Notes: generated by a model not told the origin, from the letters alone. A stretch of 64,000 bases of DNA from Phorcus lineatus (GCA_921293015.1 OV121092.1:13522001-13586000); one strand, 5' to 3'. Positions 21,422 through 30,512 are shown, counted from the stretch's first letter. Translations and numbers: made by a program.

Positions 21422-23617
21422 TTAGCAATTCTTGAAAATAATGTTGATAAATTTAGCAAGCTTTTTCAGCACCTTTGTGTTATTATTAGTAAGTAACCTT
21501 TTAAATTTAAATAGGTTCGGAAATGTAAAGTAGAATTTGTCAATAAGAATAGAGCGATCATGGTTTAGGGCTGTACACTTTAACACGTAATGGAACTCAT
21601 CACCAACTGCAGGGGAATGACATAATTTACATGTTCTTTCTTGCTTAATAATATTCTGCCAGCGTCCAGTTTCCACAGGTAGTCTATGATTAGTGGTTCT
21701 AAAGCGAAGTATTGGTGTAGAAATATGTTTGGACAAGAAGAGATAATTGTCAAAACTAGGATTTTCTTTCAAAAGTTTGTAATATTGTCCTTTGGAACTG
21801 GATTTAACCTCCGAGCGCCAGGACTGATTAAATTGGTCTTTTAGAACTGATTTAACTTGTAGCAAAAGCCAAGAGGTATTACATTTATTTGGATTTAAAA
21901 AGACATAAGATAGACCACAATTATCTAAGATAGATTTGACAGATAGTAGCCATGGATTAGCATCAATATCGTGATTATGATTGAAGGATATGAATGAGTA
22001 CAGAACTTGAGATAATTTGACTTTTTCGTTACTGCTCGCTATTCTATGCCAAAAGGAAATCATTCGTTTTGCTATTTTTATAGATAAAGGGGCTCTACCG
22101 AATTCTCCATAGAGCATATACGTTGGTGTTGAAGATTTTAAACAGGAAGCAAGCTTTAAAAATTTCAAATGAACTTTTTCTATTATACATGTATTTTCAT
22201 AACCCCATACCTCGCATCCATACAATAAGATAGGTACAACCATTGCGTCAAATGCAGTTAAAAGGCAGTCTAGTGGCATATTCATATTTCTAGCTTTCTT
22301 TAGAAGACAGAACATTGCTTTGGAGGCACTTTCTGCGATAGATTTCATACCAACTAACATTCTTCTATTTCGATGAAATTTTATACCAAGGTAACTGTAA
22401 TCGTCAACTATATCTAAATAAGTATCACCAAACATAAACCTTAATTTGGACTTTTTTGCCGGTCCGCTTCCAAAAATTACAACTTTAGTTTTCGAAATAT
22501 TTACTTTTAAATTCCATTCAACACAGTAATCGAAGAAAGTATTGAGGGTCCTTTGCAGGCCAATAGGAGTATCACTGAACAGGGCGGTGTCATCTGCATA
22601 CAGCAAAGAAAGGAACCTTACAAATAGAGATATATCAGCACCTGACTTAGTTTCAATGCTTATTCCAGGGCATCCATTATCATTTAACACGTTTTCAAGG
22701 TCATTTATAAAGAGACAGAAAAGTAATGGTGAAAGATTTTCTCCCTGTCGCACGCCAGAACGACAGGGAAAGAAATCAGATACTTCATTGTTCGCCGAGA
22801 CCGAGGATTTGATATTGTGATACATATTTTTAACTAGAGTAATAAATCTTCCATCAATTCCAGATTTGATCATTTTAAACCACAGACCGGCCCTCCAAAC
22901 GGTGTCAAACGCCTTTGTAAAATCTATGAAAACACAGAATAATTTCCTTTTTAATGATTTCAATATTTGATTAAGTAAGTGTAGCAAATATATGTTGTCG
23001 ATGGTCGAGAACCCTTTTCTAAAACCTGCCTGCGAGGGGTTAAGAATTTGGTTGGTTTCAAGAAATAATTGTAATCGAGAATTCATGATACTTGTAAATA
23101 GTTTGCCAAAACAACTAAGAATTGTAATAGGTCGGTAGGAATTTGGATCAGCCGTATTACCCTTACCCTTATAAATTGGTTTAATTGTACCATTTAACCA
23201 CGAATCGGGGATATTGCCCGATTCTAATATAAGATTGAAATATTCAACTAAGAAGGGGAGTAATATATGATATGAGTCAATCAGATAATCATTTTCAATC
23301 ATGTCTAATCCTGATGCTTTACAACGTTTAAGATGTTTTGCTGCCATTACGATTTCTTCTTCAGTAATATCAGAATTGAGTAAATCGGTATTGAGAGTCT
23401 GATCTCGTTCAGCATCATAATTGATGTCCGGTTGTTCAGGAATAGGGTCATTTAGTTCTTTATAAAATTCAAAAAATTCTTGTAGATTTGGGGTGGTAAC
23501 ATTCATATTATTTTTGGCATTGTTCAGCATTTTCCAGAATTCTTTAGGCGAGTGCTTTTTATTTCCCCTAAATAAATCGGTTAATAATTTTTTATGTTTT
23601 CTTATGTATTTATTCAT
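21422..23617 (-). CDS. LINE ORF2, reverse transcriptase part (731 aa)
   Basis: This long open frame holds the RT domain: YRPITILSCFGKLF (residues 161-174), QAGFRKGFSTIDNIY (196-210), catalytic motif A FIDFTKAFDTVW (230-241), motif B GVRQGENLSPLLF (288-300), motif C with the catalytic YADD at 340-343, and motif D NISKTKVVIFG. The C-terminus carries a zinc knuckle (CKLCHSPAVGDEFHYVLKC). All catalytic Asp residues are present. The true ORF2 extends upstream: the same frame continues through SRLRQVSSEYKK to a TAA at 23681-23683 and then further conserved sequence up to about 23930. The frame is thus cut off from its endonuclease and is probably not translated in its native form. Confidence 0.88.
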   Translation of the reverse strand: MNKYIRKHKKLLTDLFRGNKKHSPKEFWKMLNNAKNNMNVTTPNLQEFFEFYKELNDPIPEQPDINYDAERDQTLNTDLLNSDITEEEIVMAAKHLKRCKASGLDMIENDYLIDSYHILLPFLVEYFNLILESGNIPDSWLNGTIKPIYKGKGNTADPNSYRPITILSCFGKLFTSIMNSRLQLFLETNQILNPSQAGFRKGFSTIDNIYLLHLLNQILKSLKRKLFCVFIDFTKAFDTVWRAGLWFKMIKSGIDGRFITLVKNMYHNIKSSVSANNEVSDFFPCRSGVRQGENLSPLLFCLFINDLENVLNDNGCPGISIETKSGADISLFVRFLSLLYADDTALFSDTPIGLQRTLNTFFDYCVEWNLKVNISKTKVVIFGSGPAKKSKLRFMFGDTYLDIVDDYSYLGIKFHRNRRMLVGMKSIAESASKAMFCLLKKARNMNMPLDCLLTAFDAMVVPILLYGCEVWGYENTCIIEKVHLKFLKLASCLKSSTPTYMLYGEFGRAPLSIKIAKRMISFWHRIASSNEKVKLSQVLYSFISFNHNHDIDANPWLLSVKSILDNCGLSYVFLNPNKCNTSWLLLQVKSVLKDQFNQSWRSEVKSSSKGQYYKLLKENPSFDNYLFLSKHISTPILRFRTTNHRLPVETGRWQNIIKQERTCKLCHSPAVGDEFHYVLKCTALNHDRSILIDKFYFTFPNLFKFKRLLTNNNTKVLKKLAKFINIIFKNC

Positions 23618-23930
23618 ACACTTTTTATATTCACTTGAGACTTGCCTTAGGCGGGATCTATTTTCAGAAGATTTGCTTTTTTAAAACTTACTTTTAGCTC
23701 TATGGAATCTTTTTCTCATTTTCGTACATTCACTGCCAAACCAGGCTTTACTAGATTCTCTTTTGACTGATCGCGTTTGTGCAGATGAAATACGTTTAAC
23801 CCCGAAGGTTTTACGTGCAGCATTGACTAGCACGTGCGCGATATCGTCAGCCAGGCTATTTACAACTTGAGGGTCGACGTGACCCGTCCGCGCTAACAGT
23901 GCTTGATCAGTCAGTTTATTGACGGAAGTA
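23618..23930 (-). pseudogene. LINE ORF2 linker with stop codon and frameshift
   Basis: On the minus strand the linker between endonuclease and RT can be read as LTDQALLARTGHVDPQ ... SSKAWFGSECTKMRKRFHRA, then KSKF, a TAA at 23681-23683, and then straight into the RT frame. At about 23911-23925 this frame is offset from the upstream endonuclease frame, which ends at a TGA. So one frameshift and one nonsense change break ORF2 here. Confidence 0.75.
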
Positions 23931-26430
23931 TGTTTATATTTTCACAATACAGTTTGCTTTTCTCAACATCATATCGTCTAGGGGCTTTGGTATTACTGTC
24001 TGGGGCGGTACCATGTGTGTAAGGGATATGTTTAGGAACGGGACGTTCTTCGTTGATATGCAAAGTAAAGTGGACTGGGCAGTGTACGTCTGAGAAGAGA
24101 GGAGAAAACTCAAGGATATCAAAGTCAATTACAAATGGCAATGAATAAGCAGATGCAAGTAAGTAGTCAACCACAGATTTATCTTTACATGTATTGCTTC
24201 CGATGTTCATATCATTACCAATTCTACCATTGCAAATAAAAAGATTTAAATTTTTACACAATTCAATTAATTTATGTCCAAAATTGTTTATTCTACCTAT
24301 ATCTTGGGAGTTCCTATTTAATGGCAGATTTAATGTTTCTAATAAATCTTTAGGTCGTAGCATATTAATATTTTCCGGAATATCAAGACTCAATTCTTCT
24401 ATCATATGTTCATCAAATTCACAATATTCACAAGCAACAGTTTTCGTCTCTTGGAGACAGATAACATCATTCCTATCAAATAAATCAGTAAATTCTTTGT
24501 AATGCAATCTGTTTCTCAGGCCACAAACATTTATGGAAGTAAAATGTAATTTACTATGTTTTGTTTTCTCACTGACATCATCATCATCATCATCATCATC
24601 AACATCTTCATCATCATCATCATCATCAATATCAACATCAACATCATCATCATCATCATCATCATTATCATCATTGACCGTAAGAATAGCATTTTCAATT
24701 ACAATAGCATCCCCATCAGCAAAAAATATCTCCTCTCCTTCATTAACAGCATCATCAAAAGCAATTATACCACGTACATCATCAACAGTGTGGTTATCAA
24801 CAGGGTAATTAAAATTTGATGTTGCATTCGATATTGGGAAAAGATCTAAAATAGAGTTCAAGTGGTCATCCTTATTTTCATTCTTTTCTTTGGGATTACC
24901 TTTGTGATCATGACATGTTACTTTACATTTGGAACTAAAAAATTTTCCAGCATCATTTTCCAAAAGGTTTGGGCTATGTTCATAGTAATCATTATCATTG
25001 TTGTATTTCTCCATATATCTGTCATGTACACTTTCTTCATCACCCTTACATTTCTGATTATAAATTCCAAATCTGTTAAGATTTCCCCTTTCACTCTGAA
25101 AAGATGCAGGATTGATTAAACTTTGAACACAGATTACTCCTTCAGTTTGATTAGCATTAACACAAATGTTACTGATGTCATCAACACAACTTTCTTCTTC
25201 ACAAAACCTGTTTCTTATACATTTGTTACTATATTTGACATCAATTTTATCTTCAGTTAGTGTTAATGTAACACAATTGATGATGTTATTAGCACAGTTT
25301 TCTTTTTCATCTGGTTTTGTTTTATCACAATGAATAATATTTCTGGAACAGTTTTTCACTTCATTTGGTTTTATTTTAACACTATTGATGGTGTTTTTAG
25401 CATAGTTTTCCTCTTCATTTGGTTTTATTTCAACACAATTAATAATGTTTTTAGCACAGTTTTCATCTTCATGTGAATTTGTTTTAAAACAGTTGATAAT
25501 ATTTCTAGCACAGTTTTCCTCTTCATTTGGTTTTGTTTTAACACTATTCATAATATTTTTAGCACAGTTTTCCTCTTCATTTTGGTTTGATTTAACACAA
25601 TTGATAATGTTTTTAACACAGTTTTCTTCTTCCTTTGGTTTTATTTTAACACAAGTGATAATATTTTTAGCACAGTTTACCTCTTCATTAGGTTCTGATT
25701 CAACACAAATGATAACATTTCTTGCACATTTTTCCTCATCAATTGAATTTGTTCTAACACAATTGATAATATTTCTGGTGAAGTTTTCCTCTTCATTTGG
25801 TTTTGTTTTGAGACAATTGATAATGTTTTCAGCACATTTTTCCTCATCAATTGAATTTATTCTAACACAATTGGTAATATTTCTAGTGAAGTTTTCCTCT
25901 TCATTTGGTTTTGTTTTAAGACAGTTGATAATGTTTTCAGCACAGTTTTCTTCTTCATTTGGTTTTGTTAGAGCACAATTGATTTTTGTTTCAGCACAGT
26001 TTTCCTTCATAGTTGAGTTTGAGATATCACAATTTATATTAATTTTAGCACACTTTTCCTTTTCATTCGGTTTTGTTATAACACACTTAAGCTTGATGTT
26101 TGACTTAACACCGTTTGCCTTTCCTGTTTGTATTCTTTTCACCCTTTCTTCATTATTTTTGGATTTCTCAAATGTGGTAATTTTTTCATTCAGACCGTTC
26201 TTCTCCTTGACATTTATTTTGTTATAGACACAAGTTTGGCTGTTTTTAGTGTTTAATATTGTGTTGCCACATGACATGGGTTTTGTATTCATTGTTTTAC
26301 TGATACTCACATATGTTTTAAAATCCTTTGGGGAGATCTTTGTAAATATGATATTTTGTCTATTAATTGTATCATTGTCAGGGTGGAGATATAGACATGA
26401 ATTACATTCAGGGTTGTTGTCTTCTGGCAC
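23911..26430 (-). CDS. LINE ORF2 front part: repeat extension, Asp tract, truncated endonuclease (839 aa)
   Basis: Residues 1-123 are unrecognised and Cys/Asn-rich. Residues 124 to about 430 are about 17 copies of an 18-residue repeat (consensus EENCAKNIINCVKTKPNE). A linker follows, then an Asp-rich tract (about residues 583-620), then an apurinic-like endonuclease start (LHFTSINVCGLRNR, ICLQETKT with the catalytic Glu). The middle of the endonuclease, which normally carries the GDFN block, is missing: ETKT is followed almost at once by DEHMIEELSLDIPE. The end is present (GRIGNDMN, KSVVDYLLAS, SDVHCPVHFTL with the Ser-Asp-His-type motif). The enzyme should be inactive. Placement between ORF1 and RT shows it belongs to the LINE. 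Confidence 0.75.
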   Translation of the reverse strand: MPEDNNPECNSCLYLHPDNDTINRQNIIFTKISPKDFKTYVSISKTMNTKPMSCGNTILNTKNSQTCVYNKINVKEKNGLNEKITTFEKSKNNEERVKRIQTGKANGVKSNIKLKCVITKPNEKEKCAKININCDISNSTMKENCAETKINCALTKPNEEENCAENIINCLKTKPNEEENFTRNITNCVRINSIDEEKCAENIINCLKTKPNEEENFTRNIINCVRTNSIDEEKCARNVIICVESEPNEEVNCAKNIITCVKIKPKEEENCVKNIINCVKSNQNEEENCAKNIMNSVKTKPNEEENCARNIINCFKTNSHEDENCAKNIINCVEIKPNEEENYAKNTINSVKIKPNEVKNCSRNIIHCDKTKPDEKENCANNIINCVTLTLTEDKIDVKYSNKCIRNRFCEEESCVDDISNICVNANQTEGVICVQSLINPASFQSERGNLNRFGIYNQKCKGDEESVHDRYMEKYNNDNDYYEHSPNLLENDAGKFFSSKCKVTCHDHKGNPKEKNENKDDHLNSILDLFPISNATSNFNYPVDNHTVDDVRGIIAFDDAVNEGEEIFFADGDAIVIENAILTVNDDNDDDDDDDVDVDIDDDDDDEDVDDDDDDDDVSEKTKHSKLHFTSINVCGLRNRLHYKEFTDLFDRNDVICLQETKTVACEYCEFDEHMIEELSLDIPENINMLRPKDLLETLNLPLNRNSQDIGRINNFGHKLIELCKNLNLFICNGRIGNDMNIGSNTCKDKSVVDYLLASAYSLPFVIDFDILEFSPLFSDVHCPVHFTLHINEERPVPKHIPYTHGTAPDSNTKAPRRYDVEKSKLYCENINILPSIN
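24573..24680 (-). repeat. (ATC/TCA)n tract encoding poly-Asp in the LINE
   Basis: A CAT/ATC trinucleotide microsatellite that in the minus-strand ORF encodes Asp runs broken by Val and Ile. It sits directly before the endonuclease start. Confidence 0.9.
25140..26061 (-). repeat. 54-bp coding minisatellite in LINE ORF2, about 17 units
   Basis: Units of 54 bp stay in frame and encode 18 residues with two regularly placed Cys (EENCxxNIINCxxxKPNE). About fifteen units are clear and the last two are degenerate. Two neighbouring dimers (KPNE-type then NSID-type) show a higher-order 108-bp duplication. Confidence 0.88.
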
Positions 26431-26448
26431 ATGTCCACCTGGCTGATC

Positions 26449-26680
26449 CTATGCAGGGTGACCCCTGGGGGTAGCTATAGGATTCCCTGGGGAGCTGCTC
26501 ACTCTGTAGGGGGGAGGGATTGCATCCTTGTACAGGACTCTATCTATATACAGCCTGTCCACTACAATATAGGCCTGCTGGTTCTTTCTTCTGGCATCTC
26601 TGAGTATCGGCATCAGCACATCTCTCCTATACGCGGATACTTCCTCTGGGAACTGTTCCATTATTTTGTATGGGGTATTT
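26449..26680 (-). pseudogene. LINE ORF1 C-terminal part after frameshift
   Basis: In a second frame the minus strand reads KNTPYKIMEQFPEEVSAYRR, then LMPILRDARRK and IDRVLYKD, the C-terminal domain typical of L1-type ORF1 proteins. The upstream ORF1 frame reads IPHTK and stops at the same DNA, so a small indel around 26660-26680 split ORF1. Confidence 0.75.
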
Positions 26681-27629
26681 TTAATAGTTTGCCAGCTCTT
26701 TTAACAGCATCCCTTTGGGGGGTGTAAATGAATTTTGCAATAAGTGGCCTTATGCTTGGTGGATCCCCCCTATAATTTTGCCTAGGTTTGCCTATCCTGT
26801 GGACCCTTTTGAATTTAATGTCCCCACTTTCCATGCCCAAATTCTGACCAATGAAATCCCTCAGAACCTTTTCACTTTCTTCCATAGTAAAGTATTCCTC
26901 TGTTTCAGGAATGTTATGAAAAATTAGATTATCCCGCATTGAGCGACAACGCTGATCGATGAGGGACTCTCTCAGTGAGGTATTCTCTGACTTAAGGGAA
27001 GTGATGCTAGGTACACATGAACTGACAGTATCTTTTAGGGTTTTCATTTCTTTTTCAATTTCTGACTTGTCGATAGCCCATTGGTCAAAGCTTTTACTTA
27101 CAAATTCGACACTTTGCTCAATATCATTTACTTGAGTTTTTAGGGTGTCAATCTCCTGTACCTTTGACTCAAGCCTACACACGTTCATTTTGATTGATGC
27201 AACATCGCTCTCGATTGAGTCTAATTTAACAAGACGTGCATCCATATTGTTAAGTTTAGTCATGATCTGGCTCAGTGCTACAGTCCATGTGTCGTTTGTG
27301 TTGAGAGAAGGTTCAGGTTGAGACGACATGGTGTAGGTAGGCAGTGTCTGTTTACATGAAGGTAGTTGAAGGGTGGGGTCAGGCTGGGGTGGGTCAGGTT
27401 TAACCGGGTCCCTTCTAGGTGTGACAGGTAAGGGTAGTTGGGCGGCTGACATTACTGTTTGTGCCGGGTGAACGGTTTCCTGAGCTGTATTACTAGGTGT
27501 TGTGTTTGTGCGTCGCCTGTTTCGTGGAGTGTCTCTTATATTCGTGTCACTAGTGTCTTGGTCACTGGCTGACGATAATTTCTTCTTTCTTTTTCCGGAT
27601 TTTGTTGAAGTTTTAATGTGTGCTGGCAT
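26661..27629 (-). CDS. LINE ORF1 (RNA-binding chaperone), 322 aa, truncated by frameshift
   Basis: The N-terminus is basic and Ser/Thr/Pro-rich. Residues of about 110-230 form a coiled coil (LNNMDARLVKLDSIESDV and following heptads), which in L1 ORF1p drives trimerisation. Then comes an RRM-like part with NLIFHNIPE and FKRVHRIGKP, the RNP-like signatures of the L1 ORF1/transposase_22 family, which bind element RNA. The frame ends at IPHTK; the C-terminal domain continues in another frame (26449-26680). The start is the ATG at 27627-27629. Confidence 0.8.
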   Translation of the reverse strand: MPAHIKTSTKSGKRKKKLSSASDQDTSDTNIRDTPRNRRRTNTTPSNTAQETVHPAQTVMSAAQLPLPVTPRRDPVKPDPPQPDPTLQLPSCKQTLPTYTMSSQPEPSLNTNDTWTVALSQIMTKLNNMDARLVKLDSIESDVASIKMNVCRLESKVQEIDTLKTQVNDIEQSVEFVSKSFDQWAIDKSEIEKEMKTLKDTVSSCVPSITSLKSENTSLRESLIDQRCRSMRDNLIFHNIPETEEYFTMEESEKVLRDFIGQNLGMESGDIKFKRVHRIGKPRQNYRGDPPSIRPLIAKFIYTPQRDAVKRAGKLLKIPHTK

Positions 27630-27714
27630 TCTAGAACATAAACATTTGTCTATTTCTTAGTGGATTGATTTAAACAATGCGATTACCTATTATCATTGAG
27701 GAGCTCATTTCAAT

Positions 27715-27745
27715 GTCTCTTCTCCGCCATCTTGATCACGTGTTA
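27715..27745 (-). promoter_or_regulatory. LINE 5' end with AAGATGGCGG box
   Basis: The first bases of the element on the minus strand contain CACGTGATCAAGATGGCGG, an E-box palindrome (CACGTG) followed by a YY1-like AAGATGGC core. A YY1 site in the same position directs transcription starts in mammalian L1. Function here is inferred only from position and motif. Confidence 0.35.
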
Positions 27746-27747
27746 CT

Positions 27748-28160
27748 GATACCAGCCTTTTATTTATTGACTTGTGGTATTTCCTCAAATTATACTTTTG
27801 TTTAGAAATTTGCTCATTAAGAAACTTAATGTGCAAGTTTAAGCAGTGAAAAAGCTCATGTGTGCTATTTCCTTCAAATGTGCGTTTGTAGGTTATTATC
27901 AAGGAACATTTGCGTCCTTCTGTGTCCATTAAAATCATGATTATATGCATATTATAAAATCTATCTCAGTGTCTCAATAAAAATAGTTCTTATGTGTTTA
28001 ATGGCCTTTACTTCTTTACATAACCATCAATATAAAAAAATAAGTAAATTCTTTAAAATGTAAATATTGATTTCTTTTACCAATACAGGATATGAAAAAA
28101 GGTAGTTAATGAGACTTGGTACGTGATACAGCATGGGATGATGGGCACTTCAAAAGTAAA
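27748..28160. repeat. Duplicated 3' flank of gene B (matches 5150-5690)
   Basis: It contains AATTTGCTCATTAAGAAACT, GTGTGCTATTTCCTTCAAAT and a single GAGACTTGGTACGTGAT unit in place of the five-unit minisatellite at 5471-5650. It is the continuation of the gene B 3' flank beyond the LINE. Confidence 0.7.
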
Positions 28161-28825
28161 AGCGTCCTTGTATTTGCAATTCAAAAGATAAATATAGTCG
28201 CAAGCGACGACAATGACAGGATTCAGCAAAATATGAGCACCCGTGGCTCTTGGGGGCAAACTAAGTGCTTTTCCAAGTTGATATAGCGTTTTGAAGACAT
28301 TTTTAGTACACTGCAGTTGATTTAGCCGTATTCTGAAGCAAAGTGACGTTTTGTATACGTTTTCAGTACGTAGCGAGACATAGGAGCGGAAGTGAGGTTT
28401 ACTCGATGTACACGGCCTGCTGCCAGTTGAGGCAAGAAAGCAACACCATCAAAATGCAAGGGGTATCTGCAGGGGAGGCAGTAGAGGTTTGAAAGTTGAA
28501 AAAGGGCCAGTGTTTTCCTTTGGCGAGATCAAGTGGTTTGCCGACACTGGAATATTGTTCCCGAATGCTGGTACATAGGTTGAGGATCTTTATATATATA
28601 AATAATCAAGACTATGTCAGTCAGTCAGCTCAGCTCAGCTCAGTCAGGCAGGCTTTTTTGCTCGCTTCTCTGCCTGCCTGATCAGAATTTGATAGTGCTT
28701 GACGCACTTGTGTGCATTTGGTCATCTCGCGCACGCTGTCCATACGTCCAGTCGTACGGACTTCTGCTGCATAAAGCCATTTCGGTCTTCTCTAGACTGT
28801 AAATTACGTCTTAATTCATAAGACA

Positions 28826-29095
28826 TCGAAGAGTATTTCTTCAAACTTCTGCCCCATGTCGCATGTCTTGACAGGAAGGGTGTTTTCCTTCAACTTTTCA
28901 AATTAACCCTTGCTAACGCACTCAGCGAATCTTGCTACAAGAGCAATGTAGAGTATTTCTGTCAACTTTTGCCCTTTCACACATGCAAGAGCGCATGTAC
29001 CTGCGTTTGGACATGTCACACGTCTTGACCGTTCTTCAATATTGATGTTTTCCTTCAATTGTTTGCAATTTAACCCTTGCTAACGCACTTAATTG
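28826..29095 (+). repeat. Imperfect two-unit tandem duplication
   Basis: Both halves share GTATTTCTTCAAACTTCTGCCC/GTATTTCTGTCAACTTTTGCC-type words, ACATGTC-CGTCTTGACC-like words and TTAACCCTTGCTAACGCACT. Unit length is about 140-170 bp. A separate run of CAGCTCAGCT lies at 28617-28650. Confidence 0.6.
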
Positions 29096-29770
29096 ACATA
29101 TAGTATGATGCAAACTTTGACTCCCTCCTGTGAACTGAAATGACTGTTCGCGATCCATTTTATTCTTGATTCTTAATGACCTCGATCATGTTTACCTCTC
29201 ATGCAAAATTCATGAAATTCGACGGGTAGGTTTTTGAGTTATCTGCCCTTGAAGTTGGCGATTTTTGAAAATTCACTGACTTTGAGTGGTTACTGTGGTA
29301 AAAGTATTAGGAATTTGCAAATTCCAAGACAAACTTGTTTTAGACCAATCATTTAGCTGTGTAACCGTGTAAGTATCATCTCTCTACTGCAAGTAGCAGC
29401 AGTGTAGTGTTCGCTCAAAAGTGCATGGGGTCGGACATTCCTAAAAAGTGCGCAAATTCAAGATGGCGCCCAAACCACGTGACTTACGAATTTGACATGA
29501 TTTACTTTTTTGCTTGCAATTTTATTGCGCATCTTTTAAAACAAGTTTTAAGTCTCTAAGTCAATTTTGAAAATTTTTCCAATGTTAATTTTCAAAACTT
29601 TGAGTGGGACTGGGCCTTTAATGCAATGTTTGAATTGGCTGAAAAGTTTCGTGTCGCGAGTTAGTTGTAAGGGCTAAAAGCTCGTAAAGTTTGGTTGTAA
29701 TCGAGTCGGTAGTTTTGGCTGAATGTTGTTCACAAAAATCGTGGAATAATAATAAACACGCCAATAACAA

Positions 29771-29800
29771 TAAGGATTCAGCATTTCTGCTGAATCCTTA
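29771..29800. repeat. Perfect 13-bp hairpin
   Basis: TAAGGATTCAGCA, loop TTTC, then TGCTGAATCCTTA. It is terminator-shaped but without a T tract and in eukaryotic DNA, so no role is assigned. Confidence 0.8.
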
Positions 29801-29869
29801 ATAAACCTGAGAACGTTAGAGCAAAACCATTTGATCAAATCAAATAGAACGGAATGCGGTGTGCCAGTA

Positions 29870-30010
29870 AGCAAAGTTTGATTTCACGAACGCAAAGCGA
29901 AGCTTGGGGGTTAACAACACGAGCGGCAGACTCTAGTAAGTATACATCCTTTTCTATATAACCTATAACGAAGGTACGACACATTCCCTGGTAACTGAGC
30001 AAGTTATAGA
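29870..30010. repeat. Duplicated flank (matches 5795-5950)
   Basis: Shared words include GCAAAGTTTGATTTCAC, GGCAGACTCTA, TATACATCCTT and CCTGGTAACTGAGCAAGT. It directly precedes the third-copy remnant, which gives the unit structure gene, flank, gene end. Confidence 0.7.
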
Positions 30011-30029
30011 TAGGTGTATTTAGTTTTAT

Positions 30030-30390
30030 ATTTAGAGTCACCAAGGCTGAAGAGAACTCACCAAAATTCGAAGAGGACACGCCAGAGTCTGAAGAGGACA
30101 AATGAATCAAGTCTAGTGTGTTACGCTGTTAATATTCTATTAGGACACTGTCATTTATCTTTCTTTGTAAGACTCTCACGTTATGTTTGTTGAAGATACT
30201 AGCCTTTGAGTTATTGACTTGTTGTATTTCCTCAAATTATATTTCCATATATCGACCACAGTTTCACACTATTGAGTTTTCAACAATGCTGTGAGAGGTT
30301 CTTTTGGAGCATCATACTAGACAAGGAAAGTCAAATAATTGTATGATTTCAACTGAAATTTTCCAACATTCTATAAATGACGATATGACC
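30030..30390 (+). pseudogene. Third copy of the J-protein gene: 3' end only
   Basis: From about 30056 the sequence encodes a frame like the acidic end of gene B (SPKFEEDTPESEEDK then TGA at about 30102-30104), followed by the same 3' flank (AATCAAGTCTAGTGTGTTA, CACTGTCATTTATCTTTCTTTG). Nothing of the J domain or upstream exons is present, so this is a truncated duplicate. The flank stays continuous through the position where gene B carries the LINE and ends at the palindrome starting at 30390. Confidence 0.75.
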
Positions 30391-30512
30391 ACAGGGGCGT
30401 GTATCGCTTAGAAATAGCTTCAGAAAGACACATATACCCATAGACTCTAGGGTAGAGTCTATGGGTATATGTGTCTTTCTGAAGCTATTTCTAAGCGATA
30501 CACGCCCCTGTG
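30390..30512. repeat. 123-bp perfect palindrome
   Basis: Arms of 60 bp (30390-30449 and 30453-30512) are perfectly complementary around a GGG loop. The outer ends are CACAGGGGCGTG and CACGCCCCTGTG and the inner ends GACTCTA and TAGAGTC. Perfect pairing implies very recent origin or an assembly fold-back artefact. Confidence 0.93.

Larger units (their letters stand above)
21118..27745 (-). mobile_element. Non-LTR retrotransposon (LINE), near full length, defective
   Basis: Reading right to left it has a 5' leader starting near an AAGATGGCGG box, an L1-type ORF1, an ORF2 with N-terminal extension, endonuclease remnant and reverse transcriptase, and a 3' end with AATAAAATGAATCTGAATGA repeats instead of poly(A). 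The limits come from the paralogous unfilled site: 30170-30230 runs straight through the sequence that here is split into AACGTTAAGTTTGTT (ends about 21117) and GATACCAGCC (starts about 27748). Known breaks are a frameshift in ORF1 (about 26660-26680), an internal endonuclease deletion, a frameshift near 23911 and a TAA at 23681-23683. The RT block style (FIDFTKAFD, YADD, C-terminal CCHC, no RNase H seen) suggests the I/Jockey or Nimb-like branch combined with an L1-type ORF1; the clade needs a tree. Confidence 0.85.

Noticed and set aside
24533..24819. Plus-strand poly-Ser and poly-Ile frames
   Set aside because: They are translations of the ATC microsatellite opposite the Asp tract.
25445..26227. 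Long plus-strand frame of 260 codons rich in Phe and Ser
   Set aside because: It is the antisense of the 54-bp LINE repeat; the repeat keeps both strands open.
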